A stretch of 64,000 bases of DNA, from positions 62,001 to 126,000 of the forward strand of contig JAGQUT010000001.1 in NCBI GenBank assembly GCA_020438355.1, read 5' to 3'. Under the pieces are notes generated by a model that was not told the origin of the DNA, did not search any database, and worked only from the letters and a program-made list of their open reading frames with translations. A program made the position numbers and the translations under genes. This document shows, in pieces, positions 16,302 to 24,535 of this stretch. The stretch comes from Solirubrobacterales bacterium (GTDB lineage: Bacteria; Actinomycetota; Thermoleophilia; Solirubrobacterales; 70-9). Each line of letters opens with the position of its first letter. Within the stretch, counting starts at the first letter, position 1.

Positions 16302-17147
16302 CTACAGACTGAGAATCCGGCGGCGCCGGATCACCCGCTCGGCGACGTTCAGCGCCTCTTCAAGCAGTTCGACGTCGCCGTCCTGGGTCTTACCCTCGGC
16401 GGCGCGACCTGACACCCCTTCAAGACCGGGAATGAGCTCTTCGAGCCTGTCCAGGTCCTTTTCGTGACCTTCGTCCTCGACCGCGAACTCGAGTTCGCTG
16501 ATCGTCGCCCCCACTGCTCCGGCGATCGCGAGGCGTGCTGCAGCACCGTTTCCGTTGGTGAGGTCGAATCTGATTCTGGGTATGGCAACCTCGCAGGCGG
16601 TGGCTGGTTCCCGTCCTCCGAGGACTGCTGCGGTGCGGGCGAGGGGGCCGTTCCGGGCAAGCTTCTCCCGGCGCTTTTCGCCGGTTCCGCCTCTCGCGTC
16701 GACATCGACCGCTTCGAGATAGCGGCCTGATGCCACCTGGTCGCCATCGCCGTAGCCGATTCGCGCCGCCAGGATCGAAGCGATCTCGGTAGGCGTGCCG
16801 AAAGGGATGCCCGAGGAAGCTGCGTCAGCGGCCCGGACACGGTCAAGGGTCTGAATGGCGTCGTCGAGAACTTCGCCGGTCACTTCCGACTCCTCCATCG
16901 TCCTGAGCCAGGAGTCAGCGTCGTTTTCGGCGCTGAACGGTTCATCGGCCCTGATCACTGTCACCACGGCGATGCTCACTGTCACCGGCTGCTCTCGCTG
17001 GGTCGCTTTACGCGGTCGACGCCGGCGCCGCCGTGCCGGGGGCAGGGCTCCTTCCGTCTCGGTCACCAGGACCCTCTCGGCCGGTCCCGAGCGGACCATG
17101 TAGCGACCATCGTCGATTGGCAGGCTGCCCGCCAACTCGAACTGCAC
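16302..17147 (-). CDS. Hypothetical protein downstream of the cell-wall hydrolase
   Basis: A 281-residue soluble protein with a GTG start at 17147. Residues 37-46 are an Arg-rich patch (ARRRRRRPRK), followed by a beta strand TVSIAVVTVIRADEPF and a mostly helical remainder rich in Glu and Ala. The end is basic (ERVIRRRRILSL). I recognise no family or catalytic motif. It begins 26 bases after the multidomain hydrolase on the same strand and is probably co-transcribed. Composition is like its neighbours, with no sign of transfer. Confidence 0.7.
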   Translation of the reverse strand: MQFELAGSLPIDDGRYMVRSGPAERVLVTETEGALPPARRRRRRPRKATQREQPVTVSIAVVTVIRADEPFSAENDADSWLRTMEESEVTGEVLDDAIQTLDRVRAADAASSGIPFGTPTEIASILAARIGYGDGDQVASGRYLEAVDVDARGGTGEKRREKLARNGPLARTAAVLGGREPATACEVAIPRIRFDLTNGNGAAARLAIAGAVGATISELEFAVEDEGHEKDLDRLEELIPGLEGVSGRAAEGKTQDGDVELLEEALNVAERVIRRRRILSL

Positions 17148-17173
17148 GAAGCCGAAAACCGGGCTGATGGCGG

Positions 17174-19762
17174 CTAGTTGCCTTCGTCCTCGTCCGACTT
17201 GACCGGAAGTGAGTCATCGGAGGGGACGGTCGGGACGTCGGGGTTCGTGATCTGGCCGAGGCGTTCGGTCAGCTGTTCCCACTGCTCGGCTCCGAGCGTG
17301 GAGGCGATCGAGCCGCCCGGCTCATCAGAGCCAGCCATCGGGCTGAAACCAACGTGGAGGTGGTCGCCGTGGTCGCCCATCGCGAAGCCGGCCGGCTGCG
17401 GGTACTCCATCAATGAGATCACTTCGTCCGGGGCCATGGTGCCCTGCAGCGTGAGCACGAGGCGGGCGACCTGGTCGGTGAGCGATCCGGGGCCCTGGGT
17501 GGCCGGGGTGACGACTTCCCCGTTGATCGCGGCGATGTCGATCGCTGATCCGCGGGTGTGGTTGGAAACGTTGCCGGAAGTTGTTATTGATGATTCACGG
17601 CCGCAGAGCATGGAGGTGATCAGCATCGAGTAGCCGTTGGCGGTGATGAACTCGATGGTCGCGAGGATGCGGCGGTCGATCGAGCCGCTGGCGATGTAGT
17701 CACGGTCGCACTGCTGGCTGAACTCGACTTCCTGATTGTTCAGGACACGCTTCTGGAGCGCCGACTTGGAGAGGAGCAGGATGCCGCCGACTCCGAGGCG
17801 GCTTGAGAACCTGTCCTTGCCGGTGGCGCTGTAGATGTTGGTTTCAGCAAGGAGCTTCCAGCCGTCCAGGAAGGGCTTGGGGTCGATCTGCGGGGTGTCT
17901 TCTCCACCCGGCTTGATCGAGAAGTTCACCGAGGCAACGGAGGTTTCGGCGAGCCGGCCGAGCACGGTACCGGCGATCACGTGGGCACCCTTCTTCAGTT
18001 CGAAGAGGTCGGTGGTCTCGGGGTCGAACCGGTAGATGCCGGACTTGCTGCCGTCATAAATCAGGTAGTCACCGGGCTTGCCTTCGATCCCGATGCCTTC
18101 CGACTGGCGGACCGAGTTCTCAAGCGACTGGCCGTCGGTGCTGGCCCGCTTCTGGTTGCTTGGACGCAGCGGACTGGCGTAAACCCGGCCGCGAATGTCC
18201 TCGGAATTGTTCTCCGAGGAGTCGGGCACCTGGGCGATCTGTTCCTGTTCGCTGCGCCGCTCATCGGCAGCGGCCACCATCGGGTCTTCAGGCTGGTCGG
18301 CGGTCGCGGCGTCGGTCGCTGCCGCATCGGCTGCGTTGGGGTCGACCAGGACCTCGCTGATGTTCTCCTTTTCCTTCTCGGTCGGCGGACGGGAAGTCTC
18401 ATCCTCTACCTGAGGGTTAGCTCCAGCATCCTCTCCAGGGGGAGCGACCGGCTGGTCGGTCGCCTTTTCCTCTCCCATTTCAGCATCCGGGTCTGGCTTC
18501 GGTTCAGCCCCGTCGTCCGTCGTGTCATCCGTGTAACCGAGATCCGATTCCTCGGAAACCAGTGAGGAAGTCTGCTTCGGCTGCGGGACCGGGTAGACGG
18601 TGGAGACTGATCCGAGTCCCGCGTACGAGTAACGGTTGCCGTATGCGTCCTCGAGGACGACGGTGCCGGTTTCCTGGTTGATCTCGACGATCCGCCCGTC
18701 GTTGACCGCGATCACGGGAGATCCCCCGGAAGCCGAGATGGCGATGGTGCGCCGATCCGCAGAAGACTCGATGTTCTGGGAGGCGGTTCCGTTCTGCCTG
18801 GCGGCTTCGGTGGAGACCTGACCCTCGTAATTGGCATCCGCCGAGGCAACCGGGAAGCGGGCCCCTTCAGTCAGTCCGGTTAGCGCACTGATCATCTCCT
18901 GCGGAATCTGGGAGTAGATCTTGGCGTACTTGAGGATCTTCTGGACGTACCAGTCGGCGTGGTTGTAAGCGAAGATCGCGTCGTAGGGACTCTCTTCGTA
19001 GCCGAAGTAGTCGAGGTAGTTCGCGGCGGAGCAGATTGCGTCGACCGGGTTGTACGGGTCCCGTACCTTGTCGCCGTTGGCATCAACGCCCCACTCGGCC
19101 CAGGAGGCGGGCATGAAGGCCATCCATCCGTTGGCGCCAGCGGACGAGGTGGCCACGTTGGTACCGAAGCTGGTCTCGTTGCGATTGATCGAAGCGAGCA
19201 CATACCAGGGAATTCCGTACTGGCTTCCGCAGGCCTGGTAGATGGGGAGGAGGAAGGGCGGGATCTCGAACTGATCAATCACGAAGTTGGGCACGGTCAG
19301 CGCATCCGACTCCATCGGGTCGGAACTCACGTTGCTGCCGGGGCCGACCCCGCCGTTCAGGTTCGGGTCTTCTTCGACGAAGTCAGGCTCGCTTCCGTCG
19401 GGGGTGATTTCGCCGCCGCTCTGGTCGGGATCGATGACCCCGTTGGTGCCGGTTCCCCCAGTCGGCGCCGGAGCCACTCCGCCGGTCCCACCAGTCCCGG
19501 ATCCGGTGTTTCCGGTGCTCCCGGTTTGGCCCTGTCCGGAAGGTGCCGGGGTTGTGGCGGGGGCGGCGGTCTGAAGGTCGGTCGCAGCGGGAGTGGTCTC
19601 GTTCCCGTTCGCGGCGTAACAGGACGCCGAGCCGGGAGCGCAGGGGACGGGTGTCGAACGGGCGACCGAAGAGTTGGCCGCAAACCAAGTCAGGGAGCCG
19701 AAAAACAGCGCGAAAAACAGGACCGCGAATTTGGCGGTCGGCGCGATGCGGCGTGTAGTCAT
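17174..19762 (-). CDS. Multidomain cell-wall hydrolase: lytic transglycosylase, two M23-like and one M15/VanY-like domain
   Basis: 862 residues from ATG 19762 (AGGTGGA upstream), beginning with a signal anchor (FAVLFFALFFGSLTWFAA). A Gly/Thr/Pro linker (about 50-140) precedes a goose-lysozyme/SLT-type domain at about 160-290: the catalytic Glu is in INRNETSFG, followed by SSAGANGWMAFMPASW. Two LytM/M23-like modules follow (GSPVIAVNDGRIVEI; KKGAHVIAGTVLG) that appear to lack zinc ligands, separated by a long acidic linker. The C-terminus has HTRGSAID and GDHGDHLHVGF, the metal motifs of M15/VanY carboxypeptidases. It should cut both glycan strands and peptide stems outside the membrane. Confidence 0.85.
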   Translation of the reverse strand: MTTRRIAPTAKFAVLFFALFFGSLTWFAANSSVARSTPVPCAPGSASCYAANGNETTPAATDLQTAAPATTPAPSGQGQTGSTGNTGSGTGGTGGVAPAPTGGTGTNGVIDPDQSGGEITPDGSEPDFVEEDPNLNGGVGPGSNVSSDPMESDALTVPNFVIDQFEIPPFLLPIYQACGSQYGIPWYVLASINRNETSFGTNVATSSAGANGWMAFMPASWAEWGVDANGDKVRDPYNPVDAICSAANYLDYFGYEESPYDAIFAYNHADWYVQKILKYAKIYSQIPQEMISALTGLTEGARFPVASADANYEGQVSTEAARQNGTASQNIESSADRRTIAISASGGSPVIAVNDGRIVEINQETGTVVLEDAYGNRYSYAGLGSVSTVYPVPQPKQTSSLVSEESDLGYTDDTTDDGAEPKPDPDAEMGEEKATDQPVAPPGEDAGANPQVEDETSRPPTEKEKENISEVLVDPNAADAAATDAATADQPEDPMVAAADERRSEQEQIAQVPDSSENNSEDIRGRVYASPLRPSNQKRASTDGQSLENSVRQSEGIGIEGKPGDYLIYDGSKSGIYRFDPETTDLFELKKGAHVIAGTVLGRLAETSVASVNFSIKPGGEDTPQIDPKPFLDGWKLLAETNIYSATGKDRFSSRLGVGGILLLSKSALQKRVLNNQEVEFSQQCDRDYIASGSIDRRILATIEFITANGYSMLITSMLCGRESSITTSGNVSNHTRGSAIDIAAINGEVVTPATQGPGSLTDQVARLVLTLQGTMAPDEVISLMEYPQPAGFAMGDHGDHLHVGFSPMAGSDEPGGSIASTLGAEQWEQLTERLGQITNPDVPTVPSDDSLPVKSDEDEGN

Positions 19763-19911
19763 TGAACCCTGGTCCACCTTTGGCTTCCCAACTAAAACAG
19801 ACGCGGCCGACGCCCTCCCGTGACGCGGCAAGAGAACCGTATCGCAACGGCTTTCGCCGGCACTCCGACACTTCCTGCCGGGCTCTGCCGGCACCCCTCC
19901 GGTTTCCCCTT

Positions 19912-19917
19912 TAAGAT
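19912..19917 (+). promoter_or_regulatory. Leaderless -10 element (coiled-coil gene 1)
   Basis: TAAGAT ends 6 bases before the ATG at 19924, and no ribosome binding site is seen. The divergent hydrolase promoter must lie in the same 160-base gap. Confidence 0.5.
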
Positions 19918-19923
19918 CGTGTC

Positions 19924-20277
19924 ATGTCAGCTGAAAACGATGGCAACGAAGGAATAAGGGACCGGGTCCAGTCGAAGGGCGAGAAGGCCGCTGCGGACAT
20001 CGCTCAGGCGCTGATCGGGAGCCCCGCTTTTGGCCAGGCAGTCTCGGCGGCTGTGTCCGCAAGGGATCGCGCCGCCGACGCCCAGCGGGCAGCGATGGGA
20101 GCGATGGGAGTCTCCTCGCAGGATGAGGCCGAGCGTCTCGAACGAAGGGTGAGGGTGCTCTCGGACCGCCTCGAAGAGACCGAAGACCGCCTGGATGCCG
20201 CCCTCGACCAGATCCGTGAGCTGCGGGCAGAGATCAAGGACCTCCGGACTCCATCAGGGCGCAGCAAGAGCAAGTAG
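19924..20277 (+). CDS. Small coiled-coil (phasin-like) protein
   Basis: A 117-residue charged, helical protein. The first part (about 20-60) is Ala-rich and amphipathic (AADIAQALIGSPAFGQAV). About 65-108 is a clear coiled coil with leucine heptads (ERLERRVRVLSDRLEETEDR). The tail is Ser/Lys (GRSKSK). It resembles phasin-like granule or nucleoid-associated coiled-coil proteins, but that is a general resemblance. A second protein of the same style lies at 21043, on the other side of a nucleoside phosphorylase. Function unknown. Confidence 0.75.
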   Translation: MSAENDGNEGIRDRVQSKGEKAAADIAQALIGSPAFGQAVSAAVSARDRAADAQRAAMGAMGVSSQDEAERLERRVRVLSDRLEETEDRLDAALDQIRELRAEIKDLRTPSGRSKSK

Positions 20278-20305
20278 ACTAAACCTCAACCTCAGGTTTA
20301 GACTT
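20272..20305. terminator. Bidirectional hairpin between the coiled-coil gene and the phosphorylase
   Basis: CTAAACCT (20279-20286) pairs with AGGTTTAG (20294-20301) over 7 bases, and AAGT/ACTT can extend the stem. The hairpin includes the stop codons or tails of both convergent genes. Its minus-strand sequence closely matches the hairpin at 21338. Confidence 0.55.
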
Positions 20306-21001
20306 GGGCTTCGACTGCTGTCCGACAGGAGCCGGCAAGGCAGCGATCACGCTTCGTCCGACTGCCCTGAAAATCTCGGTGAGCCGGTCCTCGTCGAGCC
20401 GGGCTCCGGACTCGTCTTCAGCCACGACGACGATGGCTGCGGCAGGAATTTTCAGCCGGTGGGCCATCGCCAGCACCGTCGCCGTCTGCAGGTCTCTGGC
20501 AGACGCACCGGGAGCCTCCGGGCTCTTTTCCCCGAGCAGATCGAAACGGGCGACCAGATCATGGCTGCTTATGGTCGCGGCTTGCCCGACCTCCCGTAAC
20601 GCCTCCAGCAGGTCGGGGTTCGGAAGGCAGGCGGACGCTCCGGGCGCGATGGTCCCGGATGCTCCGTCCATCGGAATTGCCTTCTCGACGACGAGAATCG
20701 TTCCCGCCTTGATCGCGGGGTCAGCGGCAACGCAGGTGCCCAGCCGGATCAAGCGGGAAGCGCCCTGGTCGGCCAGGTCACCGATGATGGGTACCGCAGC
20801 GGGGCCGCCCGATCCGGTCGACTGAACGGTGAGCTGCCGCCCTCGCTCCGTCTCGCCACGGTAGCCCCAGAGGCCGCGGGCCTGATGAGACATCCGCGGC
20901 TGGACCGTCAGTTCCTGGGCCAGCGAGAACGCACGCCTTGGATCCCCGACGAGAATCGCATCTCCCGCCGACGGTTCGATCGGATTCATCTTTACGGGCA
21001 T
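20279..21001 (-). CDS. Nucleoside phosphorylase (PNP/UDP family)
   Basis: A 240-residue enzyme of the PNP/uridine phosphorylase superfamily. The N-terminus AILVGDPRRAFSLAQEL is the phosphate-binding start of the family; the core GSGGPAAVPIIGDLADQG and IRLGTCVA follow the usual VRVGT(C/S)G pattern. These enzymes split purine or pyrimidine nucleosides with phosphate to base and ribose-1-phosphate. The family's late MEA/MES substrate motif is not obvious; ISSHDLVARFD occupies that region, so specificity is uncertain. AGGA precedes the ATG at 21001. The C-terminal tail SKPKSKPEVEV is encoded by the hairpin shared with the 21043 gene. Confidence 0.8.
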   Translation of the reverse strand: MPVKMNPIEPSAGDAILVGDPRRAFSLAQELTVQPRMSHQARGLWGYRGETERGRQLTVQSTGSGGPAAVPIIGDLADQGASRLIRLGTCVAADPAIKAGTILVVEKAIPMDGASGTIAPGASACLPNPDLLEALREVGQAATISSHDLVARFDLLGEKSPEAPGASARDLQTATVLAMAHRLKIPAAAIVVVAEDESGARLDEDRLTEIFRAVGRSVIAALPAPVGQQSKPKSKPEVEV

Positions 21002-21030
21002 ATTCCTGTCCGGTCTGCGATGGCTGGAAG

Positions 21031-21036
21031 TAAACT
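21031..21036 (+). promoter_or_regulatory. Leaderless -10 element (coiled-coil gene 2)
   Basis: TAAACT ends 6 bases before the ATG at 21043. No ribosome binding site is visible. Confidence 0.5.
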
Positions 21037-21042
21037 AGTCCC

Positions 21043-21354
21043 ATGGCTGAAAGCGGATCAGACAAGTCAAGCGGTCGGGGGATGCCTGACGGCCTCAAGG
21101 AGGCCATCGAAGGCGCGTTCGCCGCGACGGAACGGACCCGGGCCCAGGCCCAGGGACTCTCCGAGAAGACCCGGAGCCGGGCTCAGGGCCTTGTCGACGA
21201 GGTGACGAAGCGTGGTTCGGACGCCCGGGGGACCCTCGAGGGCCTGCGGCTGGTCAGCCGGGACGAGTTGAAGCAGCTTGAGGACAAGATCGAAGAACTT
21301 TCGGGGCGCATCAGCGATCTGGAAGCAAAATCTAAGTCTGAACCTGAGGGTTAG
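21043..21354 (+). CDS. Small coiled-coil (phasin-like) protein
   Basis: A 103-residue helical, highly charged protein. The middle has two QAQGL/RAQGL-type repeats (about 33-50) and the C-terminal third is a coiled coil (RDELKQLEDKIEELSGRISD). The tail KSKSEPEG resembles the tail of the neighbouring phosphorylase. It is similar in build to the gene at 19924, and the two flank the phosphorylase. Polyhydroxyalkanoate phasin-like proteins look like this, but no granule genes are nearby. Function unknown. Confidence 0.75.
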   Translation: MAESGSDKSSGRGMPDGLKEAIEGAFAATERTRAQAQGLSEKTRSRAQGLVDEVTKRGSDARGTLEGLRLVSRDELKQLEDKIEELSGRISDLEAKSKSEPEG

Positions 21355-21369
21355 GGTTCAGGTCCTTAG
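21332..21369 (+). terminator. Hairpin overlapping the stop codon of coiled-coil gene 2
   Basis: CTGAACC (21338-21344) pairs with GGTTCAG (21355-21361), and CTAAG (21332-21336) with CTTAG (21365-21369). The stop codon lies in the loop. No T-tract follows, so terminator function is tentative. Confidence 0.45.
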
Positions 21370-21390
21370 CGGCTTCACAGAGCCGAATTC

Positions 21391-22416
21391 ATGAAGCTGG
21401 AAGGCAAGTCCAAACAACGCATCCTGATCGCCGGGGTTGCCACCCACTGGGGCTCGGAACTGGCCCGAGCCCTGCAGGGACAGCCGGGGGTCGGCGAAAT
21501 CATCGGGATCGATTCGAGTCCGCCCGGCGGTGACCTCGGACCGGTCAGGTTCGTGGAGGCGGATATTCGGGATCCCGCCATCTCGAAGATCGTTCCGGAA
21601 CTGGAACCCGACGTGCTCGTGCACTGCGGAATCGTCTGGTACCCGGAAAAAGGAAGGCCGTCGCGGGCCCTCCACGACATAAACGTGATCGGCACCCTCC
21701 AGCTTCTTGCCGCCTGCGAAAAGACCCCTGGCCTGAAGGCCCTGATAGGACGCGGCTCGGCCGCGATCTACGGGTCTGCGCCCGGGGCTCCCTCCTTCTT
21801 CACCGAGGACATGGCCCGACGCTACCCGTTGGTCACACGTTTCCAGCGTGACATCGGCGAACTTGAGGGCTACTTCGACAACTTCGCCAGAAGGCGCCCC
21901 GAGGTCACCTGCTGCATGCTGCGGTTCCAGGTCGAGATAGGGCCCGATCTCGATACACCGTTCAATCGCTACCTGAGCCTGCCGGTGGTACCGACCCGGA
22001 TGGGCTTCGACCCCCGGCTCCAGCTGCTTCACGTGAAGGACGCCACCGGTGCCCTCGCAGCAGCAACCCTGAACCCGGTCCGGGGGCCAGTCAACGTTGC
22101 GCCCGACGGCGCGATCTCCCTGAGCCGCCTGCTGCGGCTCTGCGGCAAGGCCGTGGTCGGCCTGCCGCCGGTGATCGACGGGTTCATCAACCGGCGAGTG
22201 GGCGGGTACCTAGGGTCGGCAGACCTCTACCGCGATGGAGAGTTGCTTCTGAAGTACGGCCGTGGATGTGACAACCATCGCCTGCGAGAGGAAGTCGGCT
22301 ACGAACTTGCCTTCGACTCAGAGGGTGCCGCGAGGGATTTCGCCCGCAGTTCGGGCGGGCTTCCGACTCTCTTTCCCTCTCCGCATCCCGGATCGCCAGT
22401 AAGGGTCTCGCGATGA
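21391..22416 (+). CDS. Atypical extended SDR (NAD-dependent epimerase-like)
   Basis: A 341-residue Rossmann-fold protein of the extended short-chain dehydrogenase class. The nucleotide loop is GVATHWGSELA instead of a plain GxxGxxG, and FVEADIRDPAI gives the usual DxxD. There is no YxxxK; the region reads RFQRDIGELEGYF, which I believe is a trait of the mycobacterial GalE2 (Rv0501)-like branch. Its stop overlaps the next ATG (ATGA), and that gene is an acyltransferase, the same pairing as Rv0501-Rv0502 from memory. The substrate is unknown; a lipid or sugar-lipid role is inferred from the partner. Confidence 0.8.
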   Translation: MKLEGKSKQRILIAGVATHWGSELARALQGQPGVGEIIGIDSSPPGGDLGPVRFVEADIRDPAISKIVPELEPDVLVHCGIVWYPEKGRPSRALHDINVIGTLQLLAACEKTPGLKALIGRGSAAIYGSAPGAPSFFTEDMARRYPLVTRFQRDIGELEGYFDNFARRRPEVTCCMLRFQVEIGPDLDTPFNRYLSLPVVPTRMGFDPRLQLLHVKDATGALAAATLNPVRGPVNVAPDGAISLSRLLRLCGKAVVGLPPVIDGFINRRVGGYLGSADLYRDGELLLKYGRGCDNHRLREEVGYELAFDSEGAARDFARSSGGLPTLFPSPHPGSPVRVSR

Positions 22417-23288
22417 ACGTGCCATCTGCGCCGGATCCCGAGACAGTTCTGGAATGGGCGAACACCGTCCAGTCGACCTCGGACAAGATCCTCCGGCGGC
22501 TGGCCGGCGAATACCACGAAGACGAATGGGGATTCGACGAGGAATTCACCGAGACCGTGTTTCCCATCTTCGAGTTTCTTTATTCGACCTGGTGGCGAGT
22601 TCAGGTCGAGGGTGCCTCCAACGTTCCCGCCCACGGGAGAACCCTGCTCGTGGCAAATCACTCGGGCGTAATCTTCCCCTTCGACGGGGCAATGATCGCC
22701 ACTGCCATCCAGAAGGAGCATCCATTGCCACGCTGGATGCGGGCGATGGTCCTGAACTGGGCCTTCGACGTGCCGTTCGTGAGCTTCATCCTTCGCCGCC
22801 TCGGGGGAGTGGCCGCCAACCCCGCAAACCTGACCCGTCTGCTTGAAGCAGACCAGCCGGTCATGGTCTTCCCCGAAGGCCAGAAGGGATTCGGAAAGTC
22901 GTTCGCCGACCGTTACAGGCTGCAGCGATTCGGGCGGGGAGGCTTTGTCGAAGTGGCGCTGGAGACCGCTTCCCCGATCGTCCCGGTCGCCGTTGTCGGA
23001 GCCGAGGAGATCTATCCGAAGCTCGGAGAGTCGAAGCCGCTGGCCAGGCTGATCGGTTCTCCGTATGTGCCGATTACTCCGACCTTCCCCTGGCTGGGTC
23101 CCCTCGGCCTGCTTCCCCTGCCTTCACGATGGCGGATCGAGTTCCTCGAGCCGATCGACCTTTCCGGTTACGGGCCCGGTTCAAGCGAAGACCGGTCCCT
23201 CGTCTTCGATCTTTCAGAGCAGGTTCGGGAGCAGATCCAGGACGCTGTCTACCGCGGCCTCGTCGAGCGCGGTCCGGCCTTCATCTGA
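22413..23288 (+). CDS. Lysophospholipid acyltransferase (PlsC/LPLAT family)
   Basis: A 291-residue LPLAT-family protein. The catalytic block reads LLVANHSGVIFPFDGAM, so His and Asp are separated by 7 residues instead of the canonical 4; related actinobacterial proteins have NHSGxLPxDG with 6. The second motif VFPEGQKGFGK matches the glycerophosphate-binding FPEGxR. A hydrophobic stretch around WWRVQV and LGPLGLLPLP suggests membrane association. It transfers an acyl chain to a lipid acceptor. It is translationally coupled to the SDR gene upstream and is followed by a 140-base gap. Confidence 0.83.
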   Translation: MNVPSAPDPETVLEWANTVQSTSDKILRRLAGEYHEDEWGFDEEFTETVFPIFEFLYSTWWRVQVEGASNVPAHGRTLLVANHSGVIFPFDGAMIATAIQKEHPLPRWMRAMVLNWAFDVPFVSFILRRLGGVAANPANLTRLLEADQPVMVFPEGQKGFGKSFADRYRLQRFGRGGFVEVALETASPIVPVAVVGAEEIYPKLGESKPLARLIGSPYVPITPTFPWLGPLGLLPLPSRWRIEFLEPIDLSGYGPGSSEDRSLVFDLSEQVREQIQDAVYRGLVERGPAFI

Positions 23289-23360
23289 GCATTCGCGGTC
23301 TCCGCTGACCTTTCGCCGAGGCCTGTCCTGTTATCTCCGAGCGATTCCCTGTGAATTGAG

Positions 23361-23374
23361 TTAGGGTACCCGAA
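23361..23374. promoter_or_regulatory. Palindrome upstream of the iron-uptake operon
   Basis: TTAGGGTACCCGAA is a 14-base near-perfect palindrome (one mismatched pair) 56 bases before the EfeO-like start. It resembles half of a DtxR/IdeR-type iron box in its TTAGG start, but it is not the full consensus. Confidence 0.35.
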
Positions 23375-23430
23375 GTATTTCGTCCCGACGGCCCGGCAGG
23401 CCGTGAAAGTCCTAGCAGCGAGGTAGACAG

Positions 23431-24528
23431 TTGACCAGGAAGTTTCCGGGGGCAGCACGCTCCGTTCTCGCCCTCCCCTTGGTGGCCGCGGCGCTCCTCT
23501 CTGGCTGTGGCAGCAATGACTCTGCCGCTGAAGAGGACCAGCCCGACGTCGGCCTGACCTCGGTCAAGTCCTACCTGACCGAGCACACCGCGGAACTGGT
23601 TGAACAGACCGACGCACTACAGACCGCGGCCGACTCCTACTACGACCTCGCCAAGTCCCACGACTTCAATTACGCCTCGATGCTTCGTAAAGAGTGCAAG
23701 GCGGTTGACGCGGCCCTGACCGACGCCAAGAACGCGTTCGTAAAGGCCAACCCGGCCTACGAGGAGATGGAAGGCATCGTCGCCGGCATTCCCAGAACCG
23801 CCCAGTACGACACTGACATTGACGCCGGCTCCGACGCCTCGGATCCGGCCAGTGCGGTCTCCTTCAATCTCAAGCTGCCCAACGGCGAGGTCATGATGCA
23901 GCCGGGCAACCTCTTCTTCCTGATCGAGACGTCCCTGTACGGCACCAATGAGGATCTCGTCGTCAAGGGGGTCAAGCCGGATGTCAACTGTGATGGAAAG
24001 GTGAGCTTCGGTGAGGGGCTACCCGACGCGAACGTCCTGAAGGCATCCGCCGACGAGATCAACAGGCAGGCCCGGGACCTCGACCAGGACGCCCAGGAGA
24101 TAGTCATCACCCCGTCGGATGCGTTCACCGCGATCACGGTCATGACCCCGACGATGAGCGAGTACTTCGAACAGTGGAAGCTGTCCTCGTTCGTGGCCGG
24201 AGAAGGCAAGGCGGACGAAGAGGGATTCGTTGCGACGTCCCGGCTTTCAGACATCGCCGACATCCTCACCGGCATCGATTTCACCTACGAAGAGATCGAA
24301 CCTCTGATCGCCGAGAAGAACGCCGACCAGGCAGAACAGACGGCGGTCGAGCTATCGAACCTCCTCGGGACCGCAGAAGACCTCCGTGATCGGGAAGCCG
24401 CCGGCGAGAAGTTCACCGCCCGCCAGGCCGACCAGCTCGGTGCCGAGATGCAGGCCCGCGCCGAGCGGATAGCCGGCCAGGTGGCACAGGCGGCCAAGGA
24501 TCTCGATATCGAGATCCAGGAAGGCTGA
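23431..24528 (+). CDS. efeO: EfeO-like imelysin-domain lipoprotein (iron uptake)
   Basis: A 365-residue secreted lipoprotein with a TTG start and GAGG 10 bases before it. The signal peptide ends in the lipobox LLSGC. The mature part is one imelysin-like (peptidase_M75) helical domain, beginning VKSYLTEHTAELVEQ. It lacks the N-terminal cupredoxin domain of E. coli EfeO, so it is the shorter EfeM type. It is thought to bind iron outside the membrane and hand it to the permease. The FTR1-type permease begins 7 bases later. No EfeB peroxidase is present in the window. Confidence 0.85.
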   Translation: MTRKFPGAARSVLALPLVAAALLSGCGSNDSAAEEDQPDVGLTSVKSYLTEHTAELVEQTDALQTAADSYYDLAKSHDFNYASMLRKECKAVDAALTDAKNAFVKANPAYEEMEGIVAGIPRTAQYDTDIDAGSDASDPASAVSFNLKLPNGEVMMQPGNLFFLIETSLYGTNEDLVVKGVKPDVNCDGKVSFGEGLPDANVLKASADEINRQARDLDQDAQEIVITPSDAFTAITVMTPTMSEYFEQWKLSSFVAGEGKADEEGFVATSRLSDIADILTGIDFTYEEIEPLIAEKNADQAEQTAVELSNLLGTAEDLRDREAAGEKFTARQADQLGAEMQARAERIAGQVAQAAKDLDIEIQEG

Positions 24529-24535
24529 TCACAAG

